This document shows positions 12,159 through 24,370 of a stretch of DNA of 64,000 bases, one piece after another. This DNA is from Warburgia ugandensis. Its lineage: Eukaryota; Streptophyta; Magnoliopsida; Canellales; Canellaceae. Within the stretch, counting starts at the first letter, position 1; each line of letters opens with the position of its first letter. The position numbers were made by a program, and so were the translations under genes. The notes under the pieces were generated by a model, which searched no databases, was not told the DNA's origin, and worked only from the letters and a program-made list of their open reading frames with translations. The stretch is taken from positions 6,792,001-6,856,000 of the forward strand of contig CP141135.1 in the NCBI GenBank assembly GCA_035236585.1. Direction: 5' to 3'.

Positions 12159-15100
12159 TGTAATAACCCTAATTTTTACGTATATATTTGAATTAATAAA
12201 AGTGAGAAATCAAAATTTTAAAAACAGAACTGAAAATTAAAGTTTCGAGAAAATCCATTTTTATGAAAATAAAATCAAGAATTAAAACATAAATATTTAA
12301 AATGTACTAAAAAATCAAGCCAAATGACTATAAGTAACCAAAATTTGAGTTCAGGTGAAAAATTCACATTTTTTTAATTTTTGAATAAAAGGGCAAAATG
12401 ATAATTTTACTTTTTAGTGGGACCTACAAAAGTTAGGTAATAACTAAGGTCAACAATGATGCAAGTCAAGCATCAACCAATACTCAATTGGCAGTGGAGG
12501 TAGTGAAAATTTTACTCTCCATTTTAATAATTTTGCGTGGAATTTAAAATAAATTAATTTAAAAATCCAAAATTTGGCTATAAATAGCCCAAAAATTTTC
12601 ATTTAATCCTACACGAAGTCCCCTAGCTTGATCTATGATTTCAGTACCTTTCCCCCTCCTCCTTCCTCTTTTTCCTTTTTTTTTCCTTCTCTTTTTCTCT
12701 CCTCTCTCTCACTGGAGGCGCGTCCCCAGACGCACCTGACACCCAGAGCGCTGTCTGGAGTTAGGGCGCGTCTAGAGACGTGTCGTCCCCAATGGAACTA
12801 GGGTTGAAACCCCGGTACTTTTAATCAATTAGACGTCCAATTCTAGCTTGGTAATGAATTATCCGAACCATTAAAAAGACTTATAAAAGACCTGATCTAC
12901 AAAAGCCCCATGATTATTTCACAATCCATCAGTTACATCATTGAAAAATCTCCATTTATGTCTTCTCTAGAACTAGTATCTCTCTAGTGAGGATTTCCTA
13001 TTCTGTCGTAGTCTCTTCTCTTCTAGACACTTCCAGGTAAGTCTCCTCTCTCCCCTCTTCATTTTTCGGTATGTTTTATAAAGAATAGGTAACATGACTG
13101 GTTTTTTCGGCTAGGTTTTCTAGTGAAACCATCCCAGAACCCTATCAAGGAAGACTTAGATGGGAAAGCTGAGCCATCCAATCAATTCAAAATGGCCCAA
13201 AACTCCTTGAAAGGTGATCACAATCGTTTGCCTTTTTTATTTAGGGGTTAATCCGATGATTGGTGATCTGACAATCCAGATTTGGACTATCCCACCATTT
13301 GTCTTCGATTGGCTCCAAAACACAGTCCAAAAGTCAATACAAGGACATTCCTTGTGGGGATGTCTCTGCTCATGCGATGCTGGCGTCGACCGAGAACGGC
13401 GTTGCCTGCATCCCTCGAGACAGAGACGCGGGCCGCTCAATCTTTCTCACGTCCTCAGTTCCAGGTCAAATATGGACAATTGAAATTGATATAAAAAAAT
13501 GTTCAAAATTCAATTCAAAACTCATTTTAAGTCCAAATTGAGATCGAAAAGAATTACTGAACTCCTCTTGATGAGTAGAATATACTGAATCCATAAAAAT
13601 GAATATTTGAGTACTATAATTTTCTGTTAATTACAAAATCTAGTACTAATCTCCTTAATTAGTAAGATCTAGGATGATCAGGCTTTATGGATAGGATGTA
13701 TTGATAATCTAATGATGAGATTACATGAAATTGTGGGTCAGATATGACAGAAATGTAAAAAATTAAGACCTAGACCCTTAATGGGATGAAAAACCTAGAT
13801 CTAAAGAATGAAAATCAAATCTGATCGTTGGATCATGATGGACATTTGTGATATGCTTAATTTTCATCTGAATTGTTAATTTGTAATTTAATTATCTTTG
13901 ATTTGATAGTAGATTACTTGATTATATTTATTTTATGATTTAATGTTTGTGTTAAGTAAAAATAATAAATTACATGAAAAATCATCAAAGATGTTATTAT
14001 TTGAAATCTAGATTTATTTTCATGGACACTTACAATACATAAATGACATAAAACTAATCCTAGTAAGGGCTACTATAATTAGTAAAAGATAAGAAATGAA
14101 ATTAATCACCATTTCCTTAGCCCATTTAGGAGAGTAATGAACATCCATGAATGACATTATCTATGTTCATGGACTTAAGTTAAAATCAAGTAGAAGAGAG
14201 ACTTAGGGTAAAAGAGCTCATAGGAACCTTGTAGAAGGTTAATCTAGTGCCACTCCAATGGACTCTGAACATTGTGGTTATAAGGGATATAAAGATCCAA
14301 GTGATCTTCCCTTACTTTCCATTGATGTTTGTTGAGGTCTAAACGCCTCCTTATATGAGGATTGTATTAACTACCTTTTGATCGGACTTTAACTGGTAAG
14401 CATTAATCAAATTTGAGATAAGAAATGGAAGTCTAGAATTAGGAAAAAGTAAATCACTTCAACCAATAAAATAGTAACTGGTTGAGTATTAATAATAAGA
14501 AAATAAAAGGTTAGGAAATTACCAAATCAAATTAAACCTTAAGTAAGATAATTATGATCAAACAAGATTAATTATGAGATCTTGAATGATCAAGAATAAT
14601 AAAAGAAAAGAATTATAAATTTACATTATGTTTTTGAATTAGAATATAGATTATAGATCAATGTAGATCAATAGGTAAATGATCTAAACCCTTGATCAAT
14701 GAGATTCAAGGAAAAGAGATCTAGATCATCATCTTAAGGGATGATCAAAAGATCAAACTTAGATCAACATAAGATCAATAAAAACTAGAAGATAGAGAAT
14801 CTAAACCCGTGATCTTGATCAACAACTATGAACTGTTGATATATCAAAAAGATCAAATGAATCTATAAAAAATCAAAATCAATGAGATGTAGGATTAGAA
14901 AATACTTAGATCTGATAGATCAAAAGTTAATCTAACTGTTAGATCAATAGTTAGAAACACTCTAAAAGAGATAGATGGCATAATAGAAGGAGATCTAGAT
15001 CCTTAATATTAATCAAGGAATAAGAATGAAAAGATTAGACAAATCTTGAAAGAAGATAGACATAATCAAAGAAAGATAAATGCAAGATTATCTAAAATTA

Positions 15101-16400
15101 TGATAAATAATAACAGTATGCATGAATTGATAGATTACATACGTCAATCAAAATAGCGAAAGATCTTAAGGAGTGGAATTACCACATTTTGAGGTAGGTG
15201 GAACCTTAAAAATGCATTTTATTAATGTGCAAGATATATGTAATAAACATGATCTTGTGAAATTAGTTGTCAATTAGAATGTGCATGAAATTGCAGAATT
15301 TGATTATTAAATGTTTAATGACTTAATGAGAATGATATCATGCTTAGAATTATGTGATTACTATTTGATGAGTATGTGTTATAATTAAATTATCTAAATT
15401 AGGTTAAATACATAATTAATACTTGGATACCATTTATATGAATGGTTATCCTGACATTTATATATAAAATTATATCATTGGTATATGAATACCAAAATTA
15501 AGGAAAAATGGTATCATTTATATTAAATAATTATCCCTAAACTTAATATGAGAAGACTGAATTTAATGAACATGGGTATTATTTATATTAAATGATTATC
15601 CTTAAACTTAGATATGAGATTCTACCCTCGGTATAAGTATACCAAAATATGAGGATAGTGAGGTAAGTTTTATAAACAGACAAATCGTCTGCTAATATTG
15701 CAATTAATTTCCATACATGCATGGAAGCCTGTGGATTTTGTTCTCGACAGGTATAAAGACTGAGGATACTATGCCAAGAGAGTTGTAGAATTTGGCTACC
15801 CACCCTCCGAAACTAATGATCTGAAGGATACTGTGCTCAAAGAAGGCAAAAAGTCAGGTGGGGCAATTATAAGAAAGCCATCATTGTGACAGCCATGGTC
15901 CCCCCATACAAACATGGATATTGTATATTCTACACTTGTATCAGTGGATTACTTGGTAGTTATCCAAGTGCACTATTATAGATTGAATTGCAACATAGTA
16001 GTCCTTTGAGTATTTTTGCATTATGATGCATGGCATGATGAAATGCATAATAAATGCTCATTACCGAGATTTCCCATGAAGGGATATTTCTCAACAAAGG
16101 CTGGATGATTATTCAACTCACTGTAGTTTTGGTATGAATATTATGGTATTATTATTGAAGATATTAACTATTTTTCATGATTTTAACAGTTTATATATAA
16201 GGTATTATTGTGAGTTGTTGGAGAATACTCATAGAAGATTTTATATCAGAAATTATATGATAGAATTATCATTCATAGTATGGTTCAAAGAAATTGAATT
16301 GCTTAATTTATATGGAATATGATGAATATAAATATTAGATTTATGAAAGATTATTGAATTATATATTGTGTTGTAAATTCCATATGCTTCTTAAATCCCC
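12159..16400 (+). repeat. Left LTR of the old Del-like element
   Basis: Starts TGTAATAACCC. It shares many ordered landmarks with 17700-20570. Homology stops at CTACTAAGCAT, where gag sequence follows directly, so the terminal 500 bases present in the right copy (20570-21094) are missing here. Confidence 0.55.
12570..12600 (+). promoter_or_regulatory. Putative LTR promoter TATA box
   Basis: CTATAAATAGCC lies about 420 bases into the left LTR and is followed by a pyrimidine-rich leader (12640-12715). This is the arrangement expected of a U3/R boundary. Confidence 0.45.
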
Positions 16401-16880
16401 TACTAAGCATCAAAGGAGTTGTTCCAAGTGTAGAAGATTCCACCCTTGGAATATATGTCATAATCCAATACAACAAAGACCTCTAATCCAGTGTTATAAT
16501 TGTGAAGAGATAAGACACATGGCAAATAACTACATCAAACCTCTAGCAAACAAGAATGCAAAACAAGAGAATGTCCTTAGATACCAAGGAAGGATATTTA
16601 CTATTACTAACGGTCAAGCATAAACCTCAAATGCAGTAATTGAAGGTACTTTGCTTATATTTGATAACTATGAAAAAGTACTGTTTGATTTTAGATCAAT
16701 ACACTCTTTTATCTTATGTGAATTTGCATCAATTATAAATATACCATTGAAAGATTTAAGATATAACTTAGATGTGATAAATCCAGTTAGTGAGTTAGTA
16801 AGGGTAAGCAAAATTTCAACTTTTATAAGAAAGGTAAAACCAAAATTTCTGAACAATAGAAATAGAGATGATATTACTTG
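16354..16880 (+). pseudogene. Gag zinc-knuckle and protease remnant
   Basis: The first part encodes CSKCRRFHPWNIC and then CYNCEEIRHMANNY, a CCHC knuckle whose last Cys has become Tyr. After a TAA and a frame change, 16651-16881 encodes VLFDFRSIHSFI, in which the aspartic protease core FDTG(A/S)THSFI has lost its Gly and Thr. Together these identify a Ty3/gypsy gag-pol in the plus direction with an inactivated protease. Confidence 0.7.
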
Positions 16881-17359
16881 AGAAGAATTCAAGGAAATAG
16901 TGAGCATTTCTCTCCAAAATTAGTAAATGAGAAGAATTTTGATAAATAAATGATTAATTTCTGTAGTATGAAGGAATAGTTTTTAAACTTGAGGAAAAAT
17001 TTAGAGATAAATCAAACGAAGAAGAATAGTGAAAGTGGGAAATTACAATCCCAATTTTTTTTAGAAAAAACAAGTTAACCATGATAGTATATGATTCACA
17101 ATGAGATCATAGTGCATACATCTTGTACATCAAATATGAATTTACTAAGATAACTCAGTGGATGAGTTAGCACAAGAAATCATTAGAATTAAGATGGATA
17201 TTAATCTTGTACTACTGATATGATAGATTTTGATATATTAGAATAATTATGGACTATAGTAAAATGAAAATTACATTTTTCACATTGATGAGGAAACATT
17301 CATGGTATATGAGAAATAAGACCCTGTAAACAAATACAAGAAGCTAAACACATTGTTTT

Positions 17360-17487
17360 GAAAGTCAAGTATTTTGGGTAAATGTGGTGATTATAGAGGA
17401 TGAATAATTCAAAACTATGTGTTGAAAGTCAAGCATTTTGGATAAATGTGGTGATTATAGAGCATGAATAATTCAAAACTATAGAAA
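17360..17487 (+). repeat. 64-bp tandem duplication
   Basis: Units 17360-17423 and 17424-17487 differ at only a few bases (both contain AAATGTGGTGATTATAGAG). It lies inside the decayed internal region of the element. Confidence 0.85.
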
Positions 17488-19641
17488 AGGATATAGTTAG
17501 AAAATTTCCAAGATATATTGAGGAGTTTTCAAGATTTTCAATCTAATATGAGATTGAGTTATTACTTATTACAACTCAATTCTTTTTGGTATTTTAGAAG
17601 ATGACATAAGATGATCTGAATAAGATAGAGAAGTTATTTGACAAATAAATTATTTTGGAGAACACCAAATACTATCAGAAAAAAGATGGATTCGCAAGGG
17701 CCAAATTGAATCTGGGCCCTTATTTTGACTGTAAATTTCAAACTCTAATTCAAAGCTCATTTTAACGCCAAATCAAGATAGGAAAGAAGCTCTAAATTTC
17801 TGGTGAAGAGTAGAATTTAATAGAAATATAAAACTTAGGTTTTATTCACTGTAAAATTCTATAAATCACAAAAAGTGGTACTAATTTCCAAGATCAGTTA
17901 AATATAGCATGATTACACCTTGGATTTCTGATCCATTGGTGATATCATGATAAGGGAACATGAGATCATGAGTTGGATGTGACTAATTTGGAGTAAATTG
18001 AGAAATTTAGCCTTAATTGATGAAAAATCATAAAAATAACCACATAAATACTTGATCTTAAAGATCCAACATGATCAAAATATGTAAATTAGTTTGAATC
18101 GATATTTGATAGTAAAATAATATGAATGGAAGGGTTTGATATAACTGATTTGGTAGATCTTAAGATCTTAACCATTAAAAGTAACAAAATCTTGAAAATA
18201 AATAATAATCTCCTTAATCATATTGATCAAGGATGATCAGAAACTATGAATCAATATGGATGATAATCTAATGATAAGATCAAGAGAAATGAATGCCTGA
18301 TGTGGCTAATGTGGGATAGATAGAGATCTATGCCCTTAATTTTGATGAAATAACTTAAAATCTTCTTGATAGGTTAGATCAAGAAAGATCAGATCATATG
18401 ATGAGATGCATTAATGATCTAGTGATGATATCACATTAAGAGAATGTGATATATCTGAATAAAAATAAAAGATCAAGATTTAAACCTTTAATGAGATGAA
18501 AATTGAATATAAATCAAAATATGATCATTGGATCAAAATGGACAAATATGATATATTCAAATGAGCATGTGAATTATTATATTATATTGTAAATTTTATT
18601 TTAATTGCTTAATAGATTTAATTATTAGATTTACTTATTTACGCTTTAATGTTCATGTTATGTAAATTACATGAAAATTGTAATTAAATAAAAATAGATA
18701 TTGATGAACATTTAAAATGAATATGGACATGGACTTAATAATAGTAAGAGCTATAGTTAGTAGGACAATATAAGGAATATCATTTCCTTGGCCCAATGTA
18801 GGAGAATAATAAATATCCATAAATGACATTATTTATGTTCATAGACATAAGTTAAAATTAAGTAGAAATGGAACTTAGGGTATACAAGCTCATAAGAACC
18901 TTATAAAAGGTTGAACTAAGGTCACTACAGTAAATGCTGAACATGGTGATTAAGGGGGTTCTCTAATAGAGCCTCACTCTTCCTCCACCTTTTGGTGACA
19001 TTTGTTGAGGTCTAAATGCCTCCTTACATGAAGATTGAATTAACCACTCTGTGAGCAACTTTTAGCTGGTAAGTGTTAGTTAATTCTAAAATAAGGAGGA
19101 GTTGTCTAGTATTATGAAAGAAATAAACTATCTTTAACCAATAAGGCATTAACTGGTTGAATAACAATAATAAGAACATAAACAGATAGTAAATTATCTA
19201 ATCATAATAAAAATTGTAAGTAAGATAAGGATGATTAAACAAAATCCATGATAAGATCTTGAATGATCAAAAACAATAAACGGAATTATAATTTAGATTA
19301 AATGTTTGATTTTATACGGACGTTAGATTTAAATGTAGATTAAGATATTAGACCATTGATCAATATGATCCAAGGAAAAAGATCCAAATCATCCTATGTA
19401 AGGATGATCAAAAGAACAACTAGAAAGTATAAATGAGTTAAGGAATGACTGTATACATATGATTTGACAGATACTATGAAGGATATGATGATCAAGATTG
19501 ATGGGAAGTTGACTTGTTAAAAGTAATGGCAGGTGGACCTTAAGAGTATATTTAATATAGAAGATACATGTATTTTACACATGATCTTATCCTGATAACT
19601 ATAAATTGATTATAATTGCTTAGAATTATTTATGAATTAAT

Positions 19642-19765
19642 AAATGATGTTGAAATGAATACAAAGTAACTGATTAAGTAATTATGAAATTACTTAAGGC
19701 AACAAATGATGTTGAAATGAATACAAAGTAAGTGATTAAATAATTATAAAATTACTTAATGGGTA
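19642..19765 (+). repeat. 62-bp tandem duplication in right LTR
   Basis: Units 19642-19703 and 19704-19765 both begin AAATGATGTTGAAATGAAT. The corresponding region of the left LTR does not show the doubling, so it arose after insertion or in one copy only. Confidence 0.8.
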
Positions 19766-20771
19766 GAATGAGAAGATTTGAACTGCATAACTTGGACTCC
19801 CAAATCTTAAGAAAAGAAGTTATAGGCATGTCCTATTATAACTAGAAATATAGTCTGTAATTATTGAAATATTATTTTCCATACAAGTATAGAGGCTTGT
19901 GATTTTGTTTTAAGACAGGCTTATGCCTGTGGATGCCAATGCTAGGAGAGTTATGAGAGTTTGGTTACTTGCTCTCTGAAACTAATTATGATAATGATAC
20001 CGTGCCCAAAGAGAGGCAAAATATTGGATGGGACAATTATGAGAATGCCACCATTGTGACAGCCATAGTTCCCCCTATACGAACATGAATATGTATTTTC
20101 CACTATGGTATCATTAGAGTATTGAGCAGTTATCCAGGCGCTCTACAGATTGAGACTGCAAGTATAGTAGTCCTTTGAGATTATTTTGCATTATGATGTA
20201 ATTGATTATGACATGATGAGATGCCTTATGTTATGGCATGATAAGATGTCTTATTTTATGGCATGATGAGATGGCCGGTAAAAGTTATTACCGATGTTGT
20301 ATTGGAGGATAATTTCAAATACGGTATAATTATATATTAACACCTAGTGTTAATATTGAAATCAGTTTGGAAATGAGATATTATTGATGATATTGACTAT
20401 ATTCACAATTTTAAATGGTTTTATTTATATGTAGTATATACATATAGTTCATATGATGAATAAAGGATAAAATGGTTATCCAATGTATAAATTGATTTAT
20501 ATCATGGATACAAAAATTGTTGATTTTGAGATATATTGTTTATATTTCTTAAATCCTCTACTAAGCATAGCTTGCTAAGATATTTTAAATGTTTGAATGT
20601 TTACAATATCTCAGATACATTTAAGGAAGATTGAAAGCCCAAGACTTGAGGATAATCATCACCGAACTACTGATCATGATATTTTCTTTGAGGAAGATTG
20701 GATTAATTATTTTGTAATTTGGATTGTAATATTTGGACAAGGTATGTAAAGACTACAGGGGCTGTGTATGT

Positions 20772-20941
20772 GAACCGCTGGATCGATCCTAATTTTAATA
20801 AAAGTATTTTTATTGTTATTCAATAAAAAATTTATTTTATACAAAAATCTATGTATGAACTGCTGGATCGATCCTAATTTTAATAAAAGTATTTCTATTG
20901 TTATTCAATGAAAATTTTATTTTATACAAAAATCTATGTAT
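20772..20941 (+). repeat. 85-bp tandem duplication near LTR end
   Basis: Units 20772-20856 and 20857-20941 are nearly identical (GAAC(C/T)GCTGGATCGATCC start, CTATGTATG end). Confidence 0.9.
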
Positions 20942-21190
20942 GACAAGTAATTTGAGGTGACACTCGAATTTTTGATAAATCAATTTCAAAGAAAATATGT
21001 TTCAACTGTTTGTATTTTAAAAGAGTTTCAAAATCAGGGCCCTACCTTTTGCAAATATTTATGAAAATGTGTTTTAAAAACCTAGATCGCCACATTAACA
21101 TACTTCGATTTTCTCACGATGACTATGCATGATGATCGCATAGAAATAAAAAACCTGAAATTGTAAGGCTTTGCCTTGAGAAATGATAAA

Positions 21191-21476
21191 TCAAAGTGCA
21201 CACTTGCAATTTACTCTTGTCAAGCACATTATGCGTCCACATCAACCAAAAATTTAGGAATTTCATACATACATACAGGAGCAAGGAGCAAGTGACATTT
21301 GATTGGCTAGAAAAAATTAGAAAACAAAAAAAGTTAGAGAAAATGGCAGCTATAAACTTTTTCCTAGTCACTCATACGTCACATGCACTTTACAATTGCA
21401 ACTCCTTGTTAAAATTACCACTCCCCGTATATATTGTGTGCACTTGACGATGGTAAATTGCAAGTGCACACTTGGA
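21191..21476. mobile_element. MITE-like element with 24-bp terminal inverted repeats
   Basis: Left arm 21191-21214 and right arm 21453-21476 are inverted copies with three mismatches over 24 bases (core ACTTGCAATTTAC). Total length 286 bp with no coding capacity. No target duplication is obvious, so the superfamily is unassigned. Confidence 0.5.
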
Positions 21477-22237
21477 TTTATAATTCCTTAATGGTATAAC
21501 TTATCTTGCTCTATTTTGATTTCAATGTTTGGATTCATGGGGAATGATCCAGTGTTTTACTTAATTAGTCTTGGACTTAGAGCTAGTTTTGATTGACTTG
21601 AACTTTCAAGTGTAGGAGTTAAGGCCACGGAATAGGTAAGGAAATCAGGCTGCTTGTTGATGCCTATCCCACTGCCATAGAAATCATCCTATACCCACAG
21701 AAAATCTAAACATAAACAAAGAGAAGGCTCCGGTATGAGACAAGAGAGCTACATAAGAGTTGAGGCACTCAGCGAGGTTTTGTGTAGGTCTACGTTATAA
21801 ATCAGCTCTACTTTTGTATAGAATACCTGCCAGGGTTGCAAGTGCAGACATTACAAACTAAACAAAGTATGTCCGAGTTCACACAAACTTAGGTACTTAA
21901 AAGAACAGCACCTCCGTTGACTGAAGTCTTCATTACCAAGCTCTTGGATCTTAAGACGATCCAAGTAGGAACATGTTTACAAAATATTTTTCAGTTACAA
22001 CAGTTATGGGTTGCAAATCTGTTGGTAGGAAATCACTCCATATGCATTTTTTCCCCTCCTCTTTTGAGTGACAAATCCCTTCAGATCTTGGCACAGTGAA
22101 AGCAGCTTACAAAGAATTAGTAAACATCATATATGATGTGTTTGAGAAGTATCTCTCTTCCCGAACATTATGTATCAAAAAGCACCAGCAGCAGCTCCAA
22201 ATGTAGGATTGGAAGGCAGAACCTGTAAGAGAACATT
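21477..22237. other. EIPR1 3' flank, probable 3' UTR
   Basis: No coding region is recognisable. The right part (about 22100-22237) is probably the end of the EIPR1-type transcript after a 3' UTR intron. Confidence 0.45.
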
Positions 22238-22321
22238 CTGCATACAACACGAAAAACAGGCATGTCATTGTAAGATAAATGCCTATGAAAGTAATGTGAT
22301 ATGAAACATGCATTAACTTAC
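22238..22321 (-). other. Possible 3' UTR intron of the EIPR1-type gene
   Basis: A GTAAGTT donor starts at 22321, 19 bases after the stop codon, and a pyrimidine-rich ATGCAG acceptor ends at 22238. An exon junction this close to the stop would not be expected to trigger nonsense-mediated decay. Confidence 0.45.
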
Positions 22322-22339
22322 AGTCTTCATGGTTGGCTT

Positions 22340-24293
22340 TCACTTTGGGAGATAAGACTTCACTGATTCAACAACCACCTGCAAGTCATTTTAGATATTG
22401 CTCATATCAACTTCCAAAGCTCCAACCACATTTTACTTAATGAGAGGGGCTCCAAGATAGGCTAAGTATCCTATCTTTTATTATTTGCACCTCTTTCAAA
22501 CTTCTAATTTATTTTCTAACTCGGTAAGATATGTTGAGTCAGATAGGAGACCATTTTAACTGGATGGCCTCCATACATGTAGTCCAGAGATGACATTAGA
22601 CCTCGGGCGCATTCCTACTTACACTCCAATAATATACAGGAACAAACATTATTGACACATGGGTGTCATGTGCAGCTGATATAGAATACTGGTTTTAACA
22701 TTACGTATCAATATAGCTGCTTCAGAGAAATATTTTCAATCTTTTGAAGGATGATGTTGATTGATAGCATCAAGAACAAACGGTGTCTTTCTATAAGATT
22801 TGGATCAGTAATTTCTTACCCTTCCATCATATGACAATGAAGCAAAAATCCAGGGTTCCCTAGAGCTCCATGCAAGGCCTGGTTTTGAAATTGACAGATT
22901 GTCAGCCTGCCTACAATTTCAAGAGCTTGAACAGAGAAAATTAGGATCTAGGAAGTACCGTATACACTGTCTTCATAGTCACTGTAAGAGTTGAGTAATG
23001 GATCTCCTTGTTGAGCAGGCCTATCCAAGGGGCTGCCAGGAAACAGACAACTTTCAACAAAAAGCTAGAAGATACATGAAAATAAGAAATTGATGGCTGG
23101 ACATCAGCTTTAATAACCAATAATTGGAGCATTGACCTTTCAGGAATGGAATCATCACTATTAGCTGCAGACGACAACCACAAGTTGACAGCTGAATCTG
23201 TTCCAGCACTCTGTCCAAGATTAGCTCATCAGCTTGATATGAAATATTCAAAAAGCATGAAGACTACCATTGAAAACAAAGCAGATTAAAAATAAACGAT
23301 GTTTCCTATTTCCCTGAATGGGCAAATCTCTCACAGTGTGAATGTGAAGTATCAGCAAGAAACTATCAGGTTTACCCAAGAAGAAATAAGTGGAAGAAGG
23401 AGAAAACAGATCAAGATGGAACTTTGATGCCACTGTGACAACAGCCTGGTATATCCTGATGGCAGCAAGATTTCTTTCTGAAATCAGAAGAAGCTGAAAT
23501 TTCATAAACATTTGACTTGAAAACTTAGCTGAGTTGGCTAAGTGCCTTGTTTCAAAATCAAAAGGTTGTGGGTTCAAGTACACTTGGCATTGAGGGAAAA
23601 AAATAGCTATACTATCATTATATTGCAAACTAGTGGCAGCATATGGCAACTAGACAACAGTCTGGTACTAAGGGACCTGCATGTCCTGGCCCAAGGGAAA
23701 TACTTTGGTTAAGGCACTCCTATAGATTAGTGATAAGCAGCAACTAGGGGCAGAAATGACCACCTAAGGGAAGGTAAAATTTGGTCGATAACTAGATATT
23801 CTGGACATCTATTGCCTGTGGTTGGTAAGTCTATTAAATATAATTGCTTTGTTTAAAGTTTTATATATTCCTCGCCACATTGCCACTTATATGTGTCTCT
23901 CCTCTTTGTGCTTATGCTTGTCCTATATGTTATTCAAGCATCAGACCATGAATGATGTTAGCAATACAAAATCGTGTGTTTTTAATGAACTAGTTCTGAT
24001 GAGTACATGCAAAGAATCATTTGGCAGCCAGAATTAGACTAATAAACAGCGTATCTTTGATAAATGAATCTTTGCAATTTATTGTGCCGAGAAAGATTGT
24101 TATTGTCTTCTCTCTGATGCTACTACCACTTAATGGAGGCTATAGCCACGACTGCTGATAAACAGAAAACTACTCCACCATGGGCAGGCCCGCCCAAAAA
24201 TCATTCTGGTGATATGATTCCTGGGAATTGGTTTTTGCATGTCAGTGTGCACATGCCTGTGCCCTTTATGTGTGCATGTTGGCATTTATTATG

Positions 24294-24370
<77 letters not shown>

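Larger units (their letters stand above)
12159..21094 (+). mobile_element. Old Tekay/Del-like LTR retrotransposon remnant
   Basis: Begins TGTAATAACCC and ends in an ACACTCG...CGCCACA-type LTR terminus. Two long blocks (about 13490-16400 and 17700-20570) carry the same landmarks in the same order: a GTTTGTTGAGGTCTAAA-type stretch (14330 and 18990), GTGACAGCCAT (15890 and 20060), TAGTCCTTTGAG (15990 and 20170) and CTACTAAGCAT (16397 and 20557). I read these as two diverged LTRs. Between them are a gag zinc-knuckle and a protease remnant on the plus strand. RT, RNase H and integrase are not recognisable. No matching 5-bp target duplication is visible, so the outer limits are approximate. Confidence 0.65.
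17700..21094 (+). repeat. Right LTR of the old Del-like element
   Basis: Repeats the landmarks of the left LTR and continues to an LTR-like end (20950-21094). It lacks the first 1.3 kb seen in the left copy, or that part has diverged beyond recognition. Confidence 0.5.

Noticed and set aside
22107..22343. 78-codon minus-strand ORF after the EIPR1 stop
   Set aside because: It lies in the 3' UTR and its possible intron; no family resemblance.
23523..23600. Possible tRNA gene
   Set aside because: Boxes are good but the acceptor and anticodon stems do not pair; kept only as a SINE-like remnant.
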